Below, in pieces: positions 12,461 to 25,200 of a stretch of DNA of 64,000 nt; the stretch's first letter is position 1, and each line of letters starts with the position of its first letter. The position numbers were made by a program, and so were the translations under genes. The notes under the pieces were generated by a model. It saw only the letters and a list, made by a program, of their open reading frames with translations, had not been told where the DNA came from and searched no databases. Source of the stretch: Cymodocea nodosa (lineage: Eukaryota; Streptophyta; Magnoliopsida; Alismatales; Cymodoceaceae); contig CM072346.1 in assembly GCA_036874045.1 (NCBI GenBank), forward strand, positions 14,856,001 through 14,920,000, in the 5' to 3' direction.

Positions 12461-13752
12461 ATGGCCGGACGAGGTCGCATGCCGCTTCGCCATCAGCCCT
12501 ACCCCGACCGTCATTCTCGCTTCTACCCACCTCCGAACGTCCTGGACGGCCCGTCCTTCCTCCGCGGTCCCCGCCCGCCTCACCCTGAGGTCTACGAAGA
12601 AGAGCTCGAACTCCGCATGATCGAGATCCGTCGCCTCGCTTCCGAAAACCGCCGCCTGCATGACGACCGGGTCGGGCTCCAACGGGACCTGGGGATGGCG
12701 CGGGAGGAAATCCACCGGCTCCGCGCAGCGATCGGGGAGTTGCAGACGGACAGGGACGCCCGCGTGAGAGAGCTGGTGGAGAAGGGACTGAAAATGGAGA
12801 CGGAACTTAGGGCGACAGAGCCCTTGAGGAATGAGGTGGGACAGTTGAGGGCCGAGGTGCAGAAGTTGGATGTGTTGAGACAGGAGCAGGTGCAGGGGCT
12901 TAGGAAGCAGCTTGATAGGGCCCACACGGATGTGAAACTGGTTGCCGCATTGAAGTCCGAGGTTGAGGAGCTTGGACAGGAGCTTATGCGCGCTAGGTAC
13001 ACTTTTGAATTGTATCGTTTAGTCGAGTATGCTTTTGGATTCCGGTTCAAAGATTATTCGTGTATTCTTCGGTGTTGTGTAGGTCAGCGTTTGAGTGCGA
13101 GAAGAAGGGGAGTGTTGAGTTGGTTGAGCAGAGGCAGGTGATGGAGAAGAATTTGGTTTCGATGGCACGAGAAGTAGAGAGGCTGAGGACAGAGTTGGCT
13201 GCTGGGGATGGGAGGAAGCCATGGGGTGCTGGTAAAATTATTCTTTTCTTTTGGATCTTTTTCTTTTTTAATTTTCTCGCGTTCTTCAAATGATTTTTTT
13301 GTATGCATTTTGTTTCAATCAAGAGTATATTTGCTAGTTTGATGTTTCTGTTTGCATATCATCTGCCTCCTTATCCCCACCTCTTCTTCTCATATATTGC
13401 CATAGGACATACTCCTTTTGCTAATCCTGACGTTTCGAATGTTTCTAGTAAGCTTCCTGGTAACTTTGCTTTGTTTTCGATGTCTTACAGCATATGATAG
13501 CAGAACATATGGTATGAAAATTGGCAGTCCAGATGGAGGACTCCCATCTTCGTATGGGGTTGGATATGGGCTTCATCTGGTAGTATTTCTGAACTTCAAC
13601 GACATCTACATTTTTCCTACAATTACCACCTTTGACTTGTCTCTTCATTTATACATTCGAACTTTCAGGGTGCTGGAGAGAAGAATCCTGTGTATGGTGT
13701 TCGTTCTGGTTCATGGAATTCTTATGATAAATCTCGCATTGCTAACCAATGA
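12461..13752 (+). CDS. FLX-like coiled-coil protein, 299 aa
   Basis: Member of the plant FLOWERING LOCUS C EXPRESSOR (FLX) / FLX-LIKE family, nuclear coiled-coil scaffolds whose Arabidopsis members support FRIGIDA-dependent FLC expression; a flowering role here is inference. Exons: 12461-12996, 13083-13231, 13406-13447, 13491-13579 and 13669-13752. The N-terminus [13 protein letters not shown] is Arg/Pro-rich. Residues about 45-220 are a long coiled coil ([21 protein letters not shown], then heptads through [17 protein letters not shown] and [12 protein letters not shown]). The tail is Gly/Ser/Tyr-rich and disordered ([26 protein letters not shown]), as in the family. Exon 1 is strikingly GC-rich at its 5-prime end. 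Exon 3 is short, and a second usable donor 13 bases downstream gives two possible forms. Close paralogues differ mainly in the tail, so the exact family member is not assigned. Confidence 0.88.
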
Positions 13753-16700
13753 AACTGTTGCATTCTGAGATGCAAACTACTTCATTTAGTGGTCAAGGTC
13801 CTTTGTGAATGGAATAGAAGTCATAGACTCATCTATGTGTGCATGCTTAAAAGTAAATTTGTGTGGACTTTTCTGTAGTAGAATTATGAATTCTGCTGCA
13901 TCATGATATTAAGGGCTGTTAATTTGGCTTAGCTAAATCTGGTTTCTATCCAGGACGTGCATCTTTTGTTTGTTAAATGAGTTAAATTTTTATTAGAAGA
14001 TCATTCCTTCTTTGTAGAAGTAAGTATTCTCTTATTTACATAATACTGTATTAGCATTTCTTTTGGCAGTATTAGTTCGGCTCTATGAAAGGGTTCTTTG
14101 TTTTGAGAGTTACAGTATTTTGAGTCAGCTTGAATGCCTTTGCATGCTTGAGTGAGAGACCCTTTGATCTAGCATGACAATTGAGTAACACCTTCAGCAT
14201 TTGCTTGTGGGTCCTGACAATGTTATCTTGTTGAGGGACTGTTTTTGAAAATTTGCGGACTTACTTTTGTAGTTGTATTTGGAAAGGACCCATTCATGGC
14301 ATCTATAAGCAGTTGGTTGCTTTATCAAATTCTCTGGTGAAGTATCTCCACTGAATCATGTTGAGTGTGCAAAGTGGCATCCTTAACTGATGGACAAAGT
14401 GGTACACGTATTTACATGAGAGACCTTTTGGTCTAGCATGATAATTGAATAACACCTTCAACATTTGCGTGTGGCCCTTGACAATGTTGTCATGTTGACT
14501 GTTTTTGAAAATTATTGGATTTATTTTTGTAGTTGTATTTGGAAAGGACCTATTCATGGCAGGTGTAAGAAGCTGGCTGTGTTATCAAATTCTTTGGTGA
14601 AGTATCTCTGCCAAATTATGTTGAGTTTGCTAAATGACATTCTTAACTGATGGACAACATGATACACATATTTGGTGTTGTTGTACATATGGCTAGTAAA
14701 ATTTATTGCTCAAAAAAGGTTGGTAAAATAAGCAAGATATTGGTGTAGTGCAGACATGAAATGATTGATGTGTGGCAGTTTGAAGTAAATCTTATTTTTA
14801 ATGACTAGGGAATTGGCATGCTTCTAATGCAGCTACATCTGTCATTCAGTTTCCTAATTATCTGGATCAAAGATGACAAATTCAATAGTTGGCCTTTTAA
14901 TATAGAAAAGTAGTTATATGGTTCAAAAGTCTACTGTTAAGAAACTTCTGGTGACATGATGTTTTCTAACTTGGATAGAGTAAGGCATGGGCCTTTCTGT
15001 TTCAAAAAGGATTCTGTTCATCTATCTTATCTAGTGGTTTCTGTTCAACATTTTTAAGTTGTTTATCTTATTTGAGAATATGATTATCCCCCAGTTTCTT
15101 GGTAGAGTGTTTTTCTTGGTAGAGTGTTGATCTTCATAGTCACCAGTCTGAATAGTTTTTCTTGGTAGAGTGTTGTTCCTCATAGTTGATTACATTTCCA
15201 TGCTATTTAGGTTCTTTATTTTCACCTCTTCCACAAAAAATCATGGTACTTTTTTATGTGTGGTTCTTGGAAACTGAAACGTTCCAGTGATTGTTGGCTG
15301 CATGAGCTTATCTAGTGGGAATACTGGAGTTCACAATGGTGTCTATTGTAGATGCTCTCTTTATTAATGCCCATGGGATTTGAACTACTTGTTGACAAGA
15401 GAGATGATTTTCTTGAAATTTATTAATTATGAAGATAGATTGCTAAGAATTAGAGATTTTTTTAAGGTATATCAAACTACTATGCTATAAAAGTGGTTCT
15501 TGATTTACTTAGGAAGCATTGCTTTTCTTTGTTGTGGACCATCAGCTCATCAAAATTACCTGTCATACACTTGCTTCATTAAGCTTGATGTGCTCCTGAA
15601 TTTTTTTTTGAGTGACAACAAAAGAAATATTATTAAAATCAAGAAAAAAGGATTCCCACAAAAGCCCTAAAGTTATGTGCTCCTGAATTGTTCTTAAAGG
15701 AAGTGAATTTTCTTATTGCTTTTAAGAAGCCATATGATCTTTTCCCTGTCCGTTTGTTTGAAGTAAATTCAGTGTGGTCCAGACTTTAGGCAAATGTTTA
15801 TATTGGACTATTGGTTTATGCTTGAAATTTAAACCTTTGGATTGGTGGCCTATTCCTGATTTACCTAGTACTATCATAGAGGAAAGAAGCCATGTTCTTG
15901 TTGGAGGTGCGTGTATTGTGATGTGTACCAATTCTCTACACTTCAGTTTGTAACAGGATGGAAAATGTTTAGATGCTACATGATAACAAAAATGATCTAC
16001 TCATTTTTTTTAGCTCGTTACAAAGTAAGGCAATTGGTACTTCTGACTCCTCAAACATTAAGAAGCTGAATGATTTTTTCATTCAAGAAATGAATTCATG
16101 GTTTCCTCTGAGTTGAAAAGAAGTTTTAATAATAATTTCAGATTTTTGGCCAGTTCTGTTTTTTAATACATTTCATGAGAGCACTAGACCAAAACTTTGT
16201 GACAAGTTCTGTTGGCCAATTCATTTGGTGCCAATGGTAATTCTGCAATGTATGTGACAATTTGTTCCTGCCAGTCTAACTGCAGTTGTTAAGTGGTTTT
16301 GCCCCATAAATGATGAGCATTATTCTCCCGCATGATCGGGGAATGGAGATCACTTTGAAGTACATGAAAAAAAACTGGGCAAATGGACGTGGCCTGACAA
16401 CTTGTAGAATGTGAGGCAGGTATCTTTCTTCTCATACAAACTTAATCTGATTGTGCATTTTCCTTCTTAATTCATCTCATGTGAAGCACTCATCAGTATG
16501 AAAGTGTTTTGTGTAACTGCAGCCCTATTGGACTTTTAACCTGTTCGAGTATAATCATGTTCTGTTAGAAAATTTTCTAGCTTATCCAAGGTTATATGAG
16601 TGGTGGATATTACTTGCTGACCTTCATATTTGAATCTTCATAATGTATAGTTGCCTCTTGGTGGGCCTTAAAGGAAGAAAACTATAGATACTAAATTGTG

Positions 16701-16880
16701 GAGTTATTCCTGTATGTATTGTGAATTTGATCCTAAGTTTTTTTTGGGAACTTTTGAATCCTCATGGATGAGGATGATTTTGGTTTTATAACCAATGTAC
16801 CTTTTTTAGTATATAAGATCTTTTATTTATCAGGAATATTTTTGAGTGTGGAGGCTGGAACTAAGTTGCCCTTAGGAAAT
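13753..16880. other. Gene-poor intergenic DNA with local duplications
   Basis: No gene recognised. Apart from the listed duplications, three copies of TTTTTCTTGGTAGAGTGTT (or near) occur between 15094 and 15185, the first two overlapping head to tail. A run of nine T followed by GAGTGACAACAAAAGAAATATTATTAAAATCAAG near 15600 looks like the A-rich end of a minus-strand retroelement. All open frames here are short and interrupted. Confidence 0.4.
14152..14674. repeat. Direct tandem duplication, unit about 260 bp
   Basis: Copy 1 (14152-14415) and copy 2 (14416-14674) abut head to tail. Both run GAGAGACC..., TCTAGCATGA, AACACCTTCA, GACTGTTTTTGAAAAT, TTTGTAGTTGTATTTGGAAAGGACC, ATTCATGGCA, TATCAAATTCTYTGGTGAAGTATCTC and CTTAACTGATGGACAA. 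They differ by scattered substitutions and small indels. No coding content recognised. Confidence 0.85.
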
Positions 16881-16899
16881 TAATTAAAGAATGTCTTTT

Positions 16900-18330
16900 A
16901 TGAATCATTATTTTTCTTTTATTACTTATCGATGTCTAGAAATCTACCGGTGGTAGTTAATTGCTTGGAACAAATTCAAAGGTAGTTTATTTGGTGAGAT
17001 AAGAAAGAGAAGAGTAGTGGATGCTACCTAGTTGCATGGCACAAATGATGTTGACCCAAAGGAGAATGCAGCTTGGGTTTGAGGGAGTTTATGGACTTCA
17101 ACTTGGTCTTGCTTGACTAGTGGATTTGGAGACCAATCAGGAGGGGCAAAGGGTTGGATGGGGGCTTGAAAGGGTATGTGTGTGGAAGGGGATTCTGAAA
17201 GCAAAAGAGATTGTTAGATGTGGCATTGATCTAGTGATTTGGCGGGAGGGTTAGATTCAAGTAGGATGCTTGGGTGGCCTTGGTCCATTGAAAGGAGGTT
17301 TTGCCTTGCCTTTTTGGGTATTAGTTGCATTAAACCACAAGTGGGGATCTCTAAGATACTGTTTGTCAGCTCTCTTCCAGCATGGAGCATCATTGTAGAT
17401 GTTCTAGAGAAGAGTGGGTTAAAAATTGCTCTCATATGGAGCACCCATTTTTACTGGAATGAAGAGTAACTAAAGCAAAAAATGCTCTCAGTTTTTCATG
17501 AGAGCTGTAACATTTGTTAAAAGAATCCAACCCACATGGAGTAGTCACTGTGGAGTAGCAAATTTTTTTGACAAACGTGACCTAACTGCTTCAAGCATTC
17601 CAAGTTAGGGATAGTGTAATATGTATGATTTTGAAGAGATTTCTCCATGATTTAGAAATTTTAGAACTTGCTAGGCTCCTTTCACTTAATTTTTCTCATC
17701 ATCTATGTCCACTAGTGTGGAAGTGAAGTGATGATGGTTGACTCTTGGTGAAGTTACTTTACCACATTATTATTGGTAGGGTTGTCATAAACACCTTTGG
17801 AATAGAAAAGCGTCATCGAAGGTCCCATTTTTTGTATGGTAAATGGTGCATAAAGGAGTCTTGTCTAAGCTTACTCTTAAGTGTATGGGCTGGCACTTGG
17901 CTAGTTGCTGCACCTTTTGTTTCAGTGATGAGTATTGGTGGCACCTTTTCTTTTAATGTACTATGATCTGTGGTTGATGGGAAACTTTATTGAAGAGCGA
18001 AATGTTTGAAATCTTAGAGTTTTGGGAAAGGTGGGGCAAGAATTGACTCTTTTTGGCCTTTGAAAGAAAAGTTGAATGCTACTTCCATTGACCATCTGGT
18101 GCACAGGTGGTTGGAAAGAAATTGAAGGTTTTTCATGATAGAGCTTTGGAATGGAAGAAATGGAAGGTGGGTGTTCTTTAAAGTTTTGATGAATGAATTT
18201 GTACCTCAGATTGAAGTGCCCAACTAGACATGGATATACAGTTTTGGCATCCGGTGCATTCTTTTCATCTTTTGTTTGGTTGAACATGTTGAGCCTTTTT
18301 TTCTCCCTTTTAATTTTTTTGCTGTAACCA
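16900..18330 (+). mobile_element. Decayed L1-like LINE, C-terminal part
   Basis: Frame-shifted translation on the plus strand gives pieces that follow the order of the plant L1-type ORF2 C-terminus: VAWHK near 17035, then LAWT-like LTSGFGDQSGGAK (17110-17150), where active copies have the LLGKW...W block, an IWREG piece near 17235, and HRWLERN near 18105 ahead of a segment like the terminal WLERN.R.F block. Stops and frameshifts occur throughout. I infer a dead 5-prime truncated copy, and the call rests on short motif matches only. Confidence 0.4.
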
Positions 18331-21300
18331 ACCTTGCTTGATTGTTGATTTAGGAGAGGTTTGTGTAACCAAAATCTAATGGAAAGGAATTCATTTTCCG
18401 TCAGATTTCGGTTAGGACCTGTTTGTGCAATAGATGAAATTCATTTTCCGACAAAAAATGAATTCTGCCTCTAGTTGAACTTTAGGAAAAAAATTTCCCA
18501 GGTCTTGAGTTCGGAATCTTCTAAAATTCAAACATGCAATAATGATTTTAACTAAGATCTTATTTTTTTGTGATGACATGATGATCCTATTTTACAATTT
18601 TAACTAAGATCTTCTACTTTTGAATTTTTTAATCTCAAGAATAATCATGGAATACATAGATGTAGATATATACTTATATTTTTGCATATACTTGGTTTTG
18701 ATAAATGATATATACTTAATTAATTGATAAATGATATATAAAGATCTAATTTTATAACATGTTAATTGATTAATGTAAGTAATTTATTCATTGATTAATT
18801 ATATTTTGACTAATTACTTCAATTTATTAATTAAGAATTTCATTAAAATTAATTCTATTTAATTTTATCATACACACAAACATCTGAATTTCAATTTCCA
18901 TCAAATTCTTGAATGTCTACAAATATTTGAATTTTGAATTTTGTTTCTATCAAATTCTATAGAATTCAAATTTTGACAGATTCAATTTTAAGTGCATAAA
19001 CAAGTCTTTAATAAAATTTCATTTCTACTACTCAAAAGAAAAATAAAAATTGAAGGGGATGAATGAACATCATAGGGGTTTTCATATTTTCTATCAATGA
19101 ACCTTTTAGATTGGAAGCTAGGGATGTATATCATCATTGTCGTTTCTTCTGTGTTCTGTTGTAAAATGGATAAAAGCTTGGTGGTCATGATTCCTTGGTG
19201 CTTCCACTTTTGTCTTGGAAACTATGATGCATAAGCACTGAAACTATTGGTGATTCAAGATTCAAAGAGGTACAAATATCCATAGGGACATAGGGTGCAG
19301 ATATTCTCTGTGTCAAAGATGTAGGCTGACAGGCTCAGCTCAAAGCAGCTCTTCTGATTGATGTATTTTCAAGGGCTAGTTGAGTTGTAGAGAAAAGTTA
19401 TTTGTTGTAACTTCAAAAAACTTGGAGGAGAGGGATTGTGGGTATTCAATTAAGGGTGTGACTCTTGTAATGGGTTTCTTTGGGGTTTTTTCTTACCCCT
19501 TGCCCATTGAAGAACCTTATTGTTTAATTAGATTCTGCTTATCTTTTCAAAAAAGCCAGCTCTTCTGATCTGCTACTGCACATATTGATACTTGATGGAA
19601 CTGCAATCTATCTTTACCAACCATAATATCAGATTAAGGAGGAAGACCAGCTTTAGAAACTTGTACAAAAAGCAAGGATATGGGCCCATGTGAATAGAAA
19701 AAGGTCTATTGCAGTTATGAGCTAAGGGTTGGAATCTAAGAGAAACTCTAAATATTGTTTGTTACCCTGAGAATTTCCACCTTTCTCAAATGCTAATGAG
19801 AAACGAAGGTTGGGCCAAAAGAAAATATTATTTTGGAGTTTTATTGGAAATTTGCTCGCATAATTGAGGATCCAATATTTTCTAAGTCAGTGCGATGAGT
19901 GTTAGGCCTTTCATGTTAAGTGAACATATTAATTTGAAAATATAATTTAATAGCTTAGAAAAATTTTCAAATGTTATAGTGATTGATGTGTTGTCAATAT
20001 TGACTTGGCTTTTAGATATTCTCTGCAATTGATTACCGTTTATGGTCTGAAGGTTTGTGTAATGCTCCTCCAAATATATTGGTTCGATGCCTAGTCAATG
20101 CTTATATGCAGTGTTTTGAGTATTATTAGTTTTATCTTATCATTAATAGGTTAACTTTAAAATGAAAAATTGAATAGAATGCATTAGCCAAGGAAATATC
20201 TCCTTACATCAGAATGGTTCAAGGATTTACCAAATATCTGGAACTGAAGAGTACTAGTGACTAATTTGGAGTTGTATATATTTGTATATGATTATTCTTC
20301 TCTTTCCCTCTCTTGCTTAATCATTTTATCGGTTGGTGAGTTGCTTTAAGGTTTTCATGTGTTTGTAAGTTGGGTAGGTCTGCTCTTTTCCTTAGGGTGG
20401 ACAAATACTACTTAAACATGGGAAGTTGCGGCAGCCAGGACTTGATGTTTCACTGATAGGATTTTTGTTGGTGGTGTTCTTTCAATTTCTTATGGAGGAA
20501 AAACTACATTTGAACATGGGAAGGTGTGGCAGGCCGGACTCCAACTTTCACCAAGAAGATTTTTGTTGGTGATGCTCTTTCAATCAGTCAAAATGGTTGA
20601 AGCAATGGCAATGAAAATTACTGGTATCTATTTTGAGGTTAGAGGCAGCTCTAGACTAGAGCTTTTATATATTCTTAAGTGGATTAGGAAAGGGCACTGC
20701 TAGGAAGGAGTAAAAGCACTAATTAGTATACATAGTAGTCAGTGTGGTTTTCTGTAGCCAATGTGGATGGAATGTGGATTATACAAGTTTGCTATTTAGT
20801 ACTTCTACTGCATGGGCGGGGAATAAGGCCTACATGAATTGAGGAATGAAGGCATGTCAAGAAATCTGGTAAATCTACTTTGGTTCTCGTAGTGGTTTAC
20901 CATTTATTTATCTTAGATAAATGATGACAGTTTCCAGTCTTGGAATCCATTGATATTCATTTAGGTTAAGGACGTTTTCTTGCTTTAGTTCAAAATATGG
21001 GTGCACCATGGATATTTCTCGATCTTCCGTTCATCCTAATAGCATTGCTAATTATTTAAGTGAACAATAATGTTGTGATAATTTTTTGGTTACTGAGGAC
21101 ATTTAGAGACTTTCACATTTACTTGGATGATCAGCTTAAGCATGATGTTACAAAATTGATCTAATTTGTAGAACTAGAACTATAGCTTTAAGGAATGACA
21201 CTACAAAATTTATCTAAATCATTTGTGTGCGACACAATTTCTCTGTATGGTATTGACATTAGTATTTATCTGTAATAATGTAGACGCTTTTAAAGGGATG

Positions 21301-22230
21301 TTCCTGATCAATTACATGTTCTTGTTGTAGGCCTAAAGTATAAAAATAAATGCGTGTAGAAAATACATTGTTATAAATCATACTCAAATGTTTCCTTTTA
21401 CTGTGTGAGATTTCTTTCTAGTATGCCTTTTTCTACAAATTTTAACTTGTCAGATTTCTATGTTCAAAAACCTCTGTAAAACACAGTTCAGCAAACGCCT
21501 CAGCAGGCTGACTTATTTTGGTGTGTTGCTCGTCCATGCTTATCAGTTTGTGCTTATGATCCGCATCATGTTTGTGTTATGCTGGCAAACAGTTGTTGGC
21601 TGTACCTGTAGAACCTATTGTTTATATGGATTAGATCTCCTATGCTATTTATTCTTGGGGAGGTTCTGCCTTGTTGATTTTGATGTTACTTTTCACATCC
21701 TTACGAAGTTTTCATTCGCCAGGTACTCAACATCACATTCTTTGGAGTGGCAGTCTCTCTTTCAATCGTGCACCAAACGAGAATGGCGAAAAGGTAAGCA
21801 AGTCCAAAGCATAATAGAGGAAAGATTTAACAAGTAGATAAATGTCTCTGATCTTTCGCAGGAGGTCATGCTGCTAAAAAAAAATTAGAACAGGACCAAT
21901 ACACTCCATGCAAAATTAGAAATGCTGGTCTGCAGGACATCTGGATATTGTGGCCACCGATCAGCGGCTACAGTTTTTGGTTACACAAGTTGGAAAAAAT
22001 GTGGTATGATGCTTCACAGAATCCAATTCAGGTTTTACAGGACATCTGGATGCTTCACTAGGTCACAGCCAGCTTCTCACGTTATAATTTATTTACAAAA
22101 GGATTCAATTCAGGTTTTACATGGTTTTCCATTTTACATGATTTCATATTGATACCAATGTTGAACTTGGGAGTGTCATTCGTATATCTATTCCTTTGGT
22201 TGATTACCCTGGGAGAGTCCTTAAATAAAT
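18331..22230. other. Gene-poor intergenic DNA
   Basis: No gene recognised. GGAAAGGAATTCATTTTCCGTC (18378-18399) and GAAATTCATTTTCCGACAAAAAATGAATTC (near 18436-18465) are related words that may come from a degraded MITE. Open frames at 21460-21837 and 21922-22152 lack a recognisable domain. Two GGACATCTGGAT-containing segments (21938 and 22040) and two repeated CAATTCAGGTTTTACA words (22022 and 22106) indicate a further short local duplication. Confidence 0.4.
20401..20584. repeat. Direct duplication, unit about 90 bp
   Basis: 20401-20486 and about 20498-20584 share CTAC(T/A)T, GAACATGGGAAG or AAACATGGGAAG, GGCAG(G)CC, GATTTTTGTTGGTG and TCTTTCAAT, with roughly 15-20 percent differences. Non-coding. 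Confidence 0.65.
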
Positions 22231-25200
22231 AACAAGTAGTTAAGATATAGATCATTAGCATGAAATTAATTAATTAATTGCGATTGGTGATTAATTAGTG
22301 GTGTCGAACATTTTGACAAAGGTATTGAAGAAGTCAAATGCCATGAAATTTATTTGACTACTGACACCACAAAAGCGTGGTTAACTCAAATCCTGTCTAT
22401 GACGAAGTCCATGGTTTTCTTCCCTTGTATTTTTATTAAATCACCTATAATTATGTTGATTTCTATATAGTTTTCTGAGCTGTCCCAAGAAACCATCATC
22501 ACATCAAAACTCTTATTTAATATTCCATTGTAATTTTGATTGAAGTCAAAATTGATTGCTTATTTTACACTAAATTATATTGAAAATTTTAATTACCAAC
22601 TACAATATCACAGTCATTATCAAGAAACAAGAAAAGTATTAGGTACGTGATAAGGCCACAAAAAGATAGGTTTTTCTGTCTCCACCATTTTCATTTTATT
22701 TTGCAATAAAACTCAAGAAGATGCAGTGTATACCACTTAATCCATGCCATTTGCTATTTATATAAAGAAGTCGGGTTTGTGAACTTGAAAGGGAGAAAAC
22801 TCTCTGGTTTGACCAAGAAGTGCATAATTTATCTTTTTCCGTGCAATTTTCCATTCTATAATATTTTGGTAGCGTTTAGATAAAAGATTTTAGCAAGTTT
22901 ACATCATGAAAAATTTTAATTCTACATAGAATACAATGCAGTAAAAATTTGTTGGATTAGAAGTTACTATTGTACATGATATTGTTTGGTCGAAAATAAA
23001 TAGTTCTCATTTTGACATGAGAATCCACAGTTGAATGATAATTCTATTCACACATCTAATCCTATTGTGCGTATCTTTCCGATCAGAATCGTCTTGCTGC
23101 AATTTTTGGAGATCAGTTTTGAGGGTCGGCATGCGTTACAATCGGTCCACATCAACAACAGTGCTTGCATGGGTTGTTGTGAAGCAAATCAATATTTCAA
23201 GTACGGAAGAAATTTTAATGGACCTTTTACTTTCAAAGGAATGGAAGCAAAGTATTCCACACGGAGGACATGTATTTGGAATTACTTCTTGATCGATGTC
23301 AAGTGGGGGGGGGGGGATGGATCAGCCGGACCCAACACCACCGACCTCATCCATACTGCGCACACACAATACAATGGGCAGCCCATGCAAAACCAACTCT
23401 TCAGCCATTTCATTTTCACATTTGCAAGTCTAACCACTTGACACGAGCTTTAAAAGGGTTCAAGTTGTATGGCTTTATTTATCAGACGCCAGTTTGTTAC
23501 CAAGGTAGATAATCGAACCAATTCTTATTAGGTAGCTGAATTAACCAAGGCCATGCGATTATATATTCTTTAGTGAAGTTTAAATCCTAGTGCTTGCATC
23601 TAGTGTAAAAGAAAAAAAAAAATTTCTAGGACAGACAACCGAGTTATTGAATGATGGTAACGTCTGTGGTTGAGTGTGAATTCAAGAATTTTTTTTCCTT
23701 GTAACACGTGAAAAATCAATTACACTGTTCATTATTGGTTGTAGGCAATCAAACAGTTAATTGTGAAGAATCATTAACAATTAGGATGATGGAATAAATA
23801 ATTAACTATAATATAAAGAGAGAAGGTGACCTTGGGCTGACCATTTTATGGCTTTCCTGGAATGCCGACTACATTCAGAATGAATACTCCTAATTATTCT
23901 CTTTTCTAAAAGGTTGCCATCAATCAATTTTCAAAAAATTACATATTCCAAAACCATCCAATCAATTGTACAAAATTAACATAATTCCATCTTATAATTA
24001 ATATGTACCTAACATAAATCAATAGTATGAAAAATCCTCCGACATGTATCCTTCCACAAGTCTATTTAACCCTAGGATGATGTAACATCTATTTCTCCAT
24101 TAACCTAATACTTGCTTTCTTGTAGAATAGGCTAATGGAATAAATTTTATTGCATATATCCATCCATTTAATCATTTCCAGTCAAAGATTACTGTTGATG
24201 AGGTTCAATTCTTATATATATGTTATATGTCTGAGCTGGAGATAGGTCATATAAACACGTGCACTGACCTTCTTACCCCCTGACTACGTGTGGCTTAAAA
24301 TATTTTACTTATCTGTAGTCAAACATAAAATTATAAGAACTAAATGTCTTATGTAACTTTTAATCTTAAGAAAGTAAAATGAGATTTTTCTTCCCTTTCG
24401 ACAGCCAGGCATCCAACTGTTTCCTTGGAAAGAATCAAGGATAAGGGTGGAGGTTATTGGTTTATCATATACTCTCTTTCTTATAAAATGAATGGTATCA
24501 TGTGAAGAAGAAGAAGCCAAGAAGGTGATATTGTGGTGTGACCTTTAGCTTGTAGTTGTGGACAATTGAATAGACCCAACAAGAAAAGAGCAAGAACATG
24601 TGGAGTACATGAGAGAGCTCTTTGGACAACTTCACACAGACCAATTTATTTATTTATTTATTTATTTTCTATGGGGTTATGCTTTAGAAACCAGTTCTTT
24701 TTGTTGTATTAGAAGCACAGTTATTTTATTTTCATGGTAAAGCAAGCTTTGAGAAGTATAATTAATTAATAGGTGTGAAAATTTTCAGGCATGTTCTGGT
24801 ACACTAAACTCAAGAGAGACCCACTATAATTGTATTATAAAAATGACAATATAAAGGTAAAACTTAGAAAATACCAACTACAATGCAATATCTTAAAGCA
24901 ATGGAAGTGTGAGAAATAAAAAAGTACAATAGAAGAAAAAAAAAATCAAAATGGAAATTAAGGTAGGGGTGCCTTTCTGAAGAATTCCCTAAAAAATCCT
25001 CCTAGTCCACATCTATAAACTACTTAATTATGACTTATATTTAAGACCCACCACTTATACCATGAAAAAAAATTAGTGAAGAGTTTTAGTTATGACCATG
25101 ATAAAGGTTTAAAAAAATTAGACTCAAATAGGTTGATACGACTAACCCAAATGTAAGGTCTACCTTTGGGAATCTTATTTAAAAGAAAGTATGAAAGTGA

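Noticed and set aside
12431..12925. 164-codon minus-strand ORF opposite FLX-like exon 1
   Set aside because: Shadow of a GC-rich coding exon; the plus-strand frame has the conserved FLX coiled coil and proper splice sites.
21460..22152. Possible exons of a Cys-rich membrane protein
   Set aside because: Three frames are partly open, but none has splice signals, codon bias or a recognisable motif.
23031..23441. 136-codon ORF crossing a run of 12 G
   Set aside because: No domain, low complexity at the G run and no flanking gene structure.
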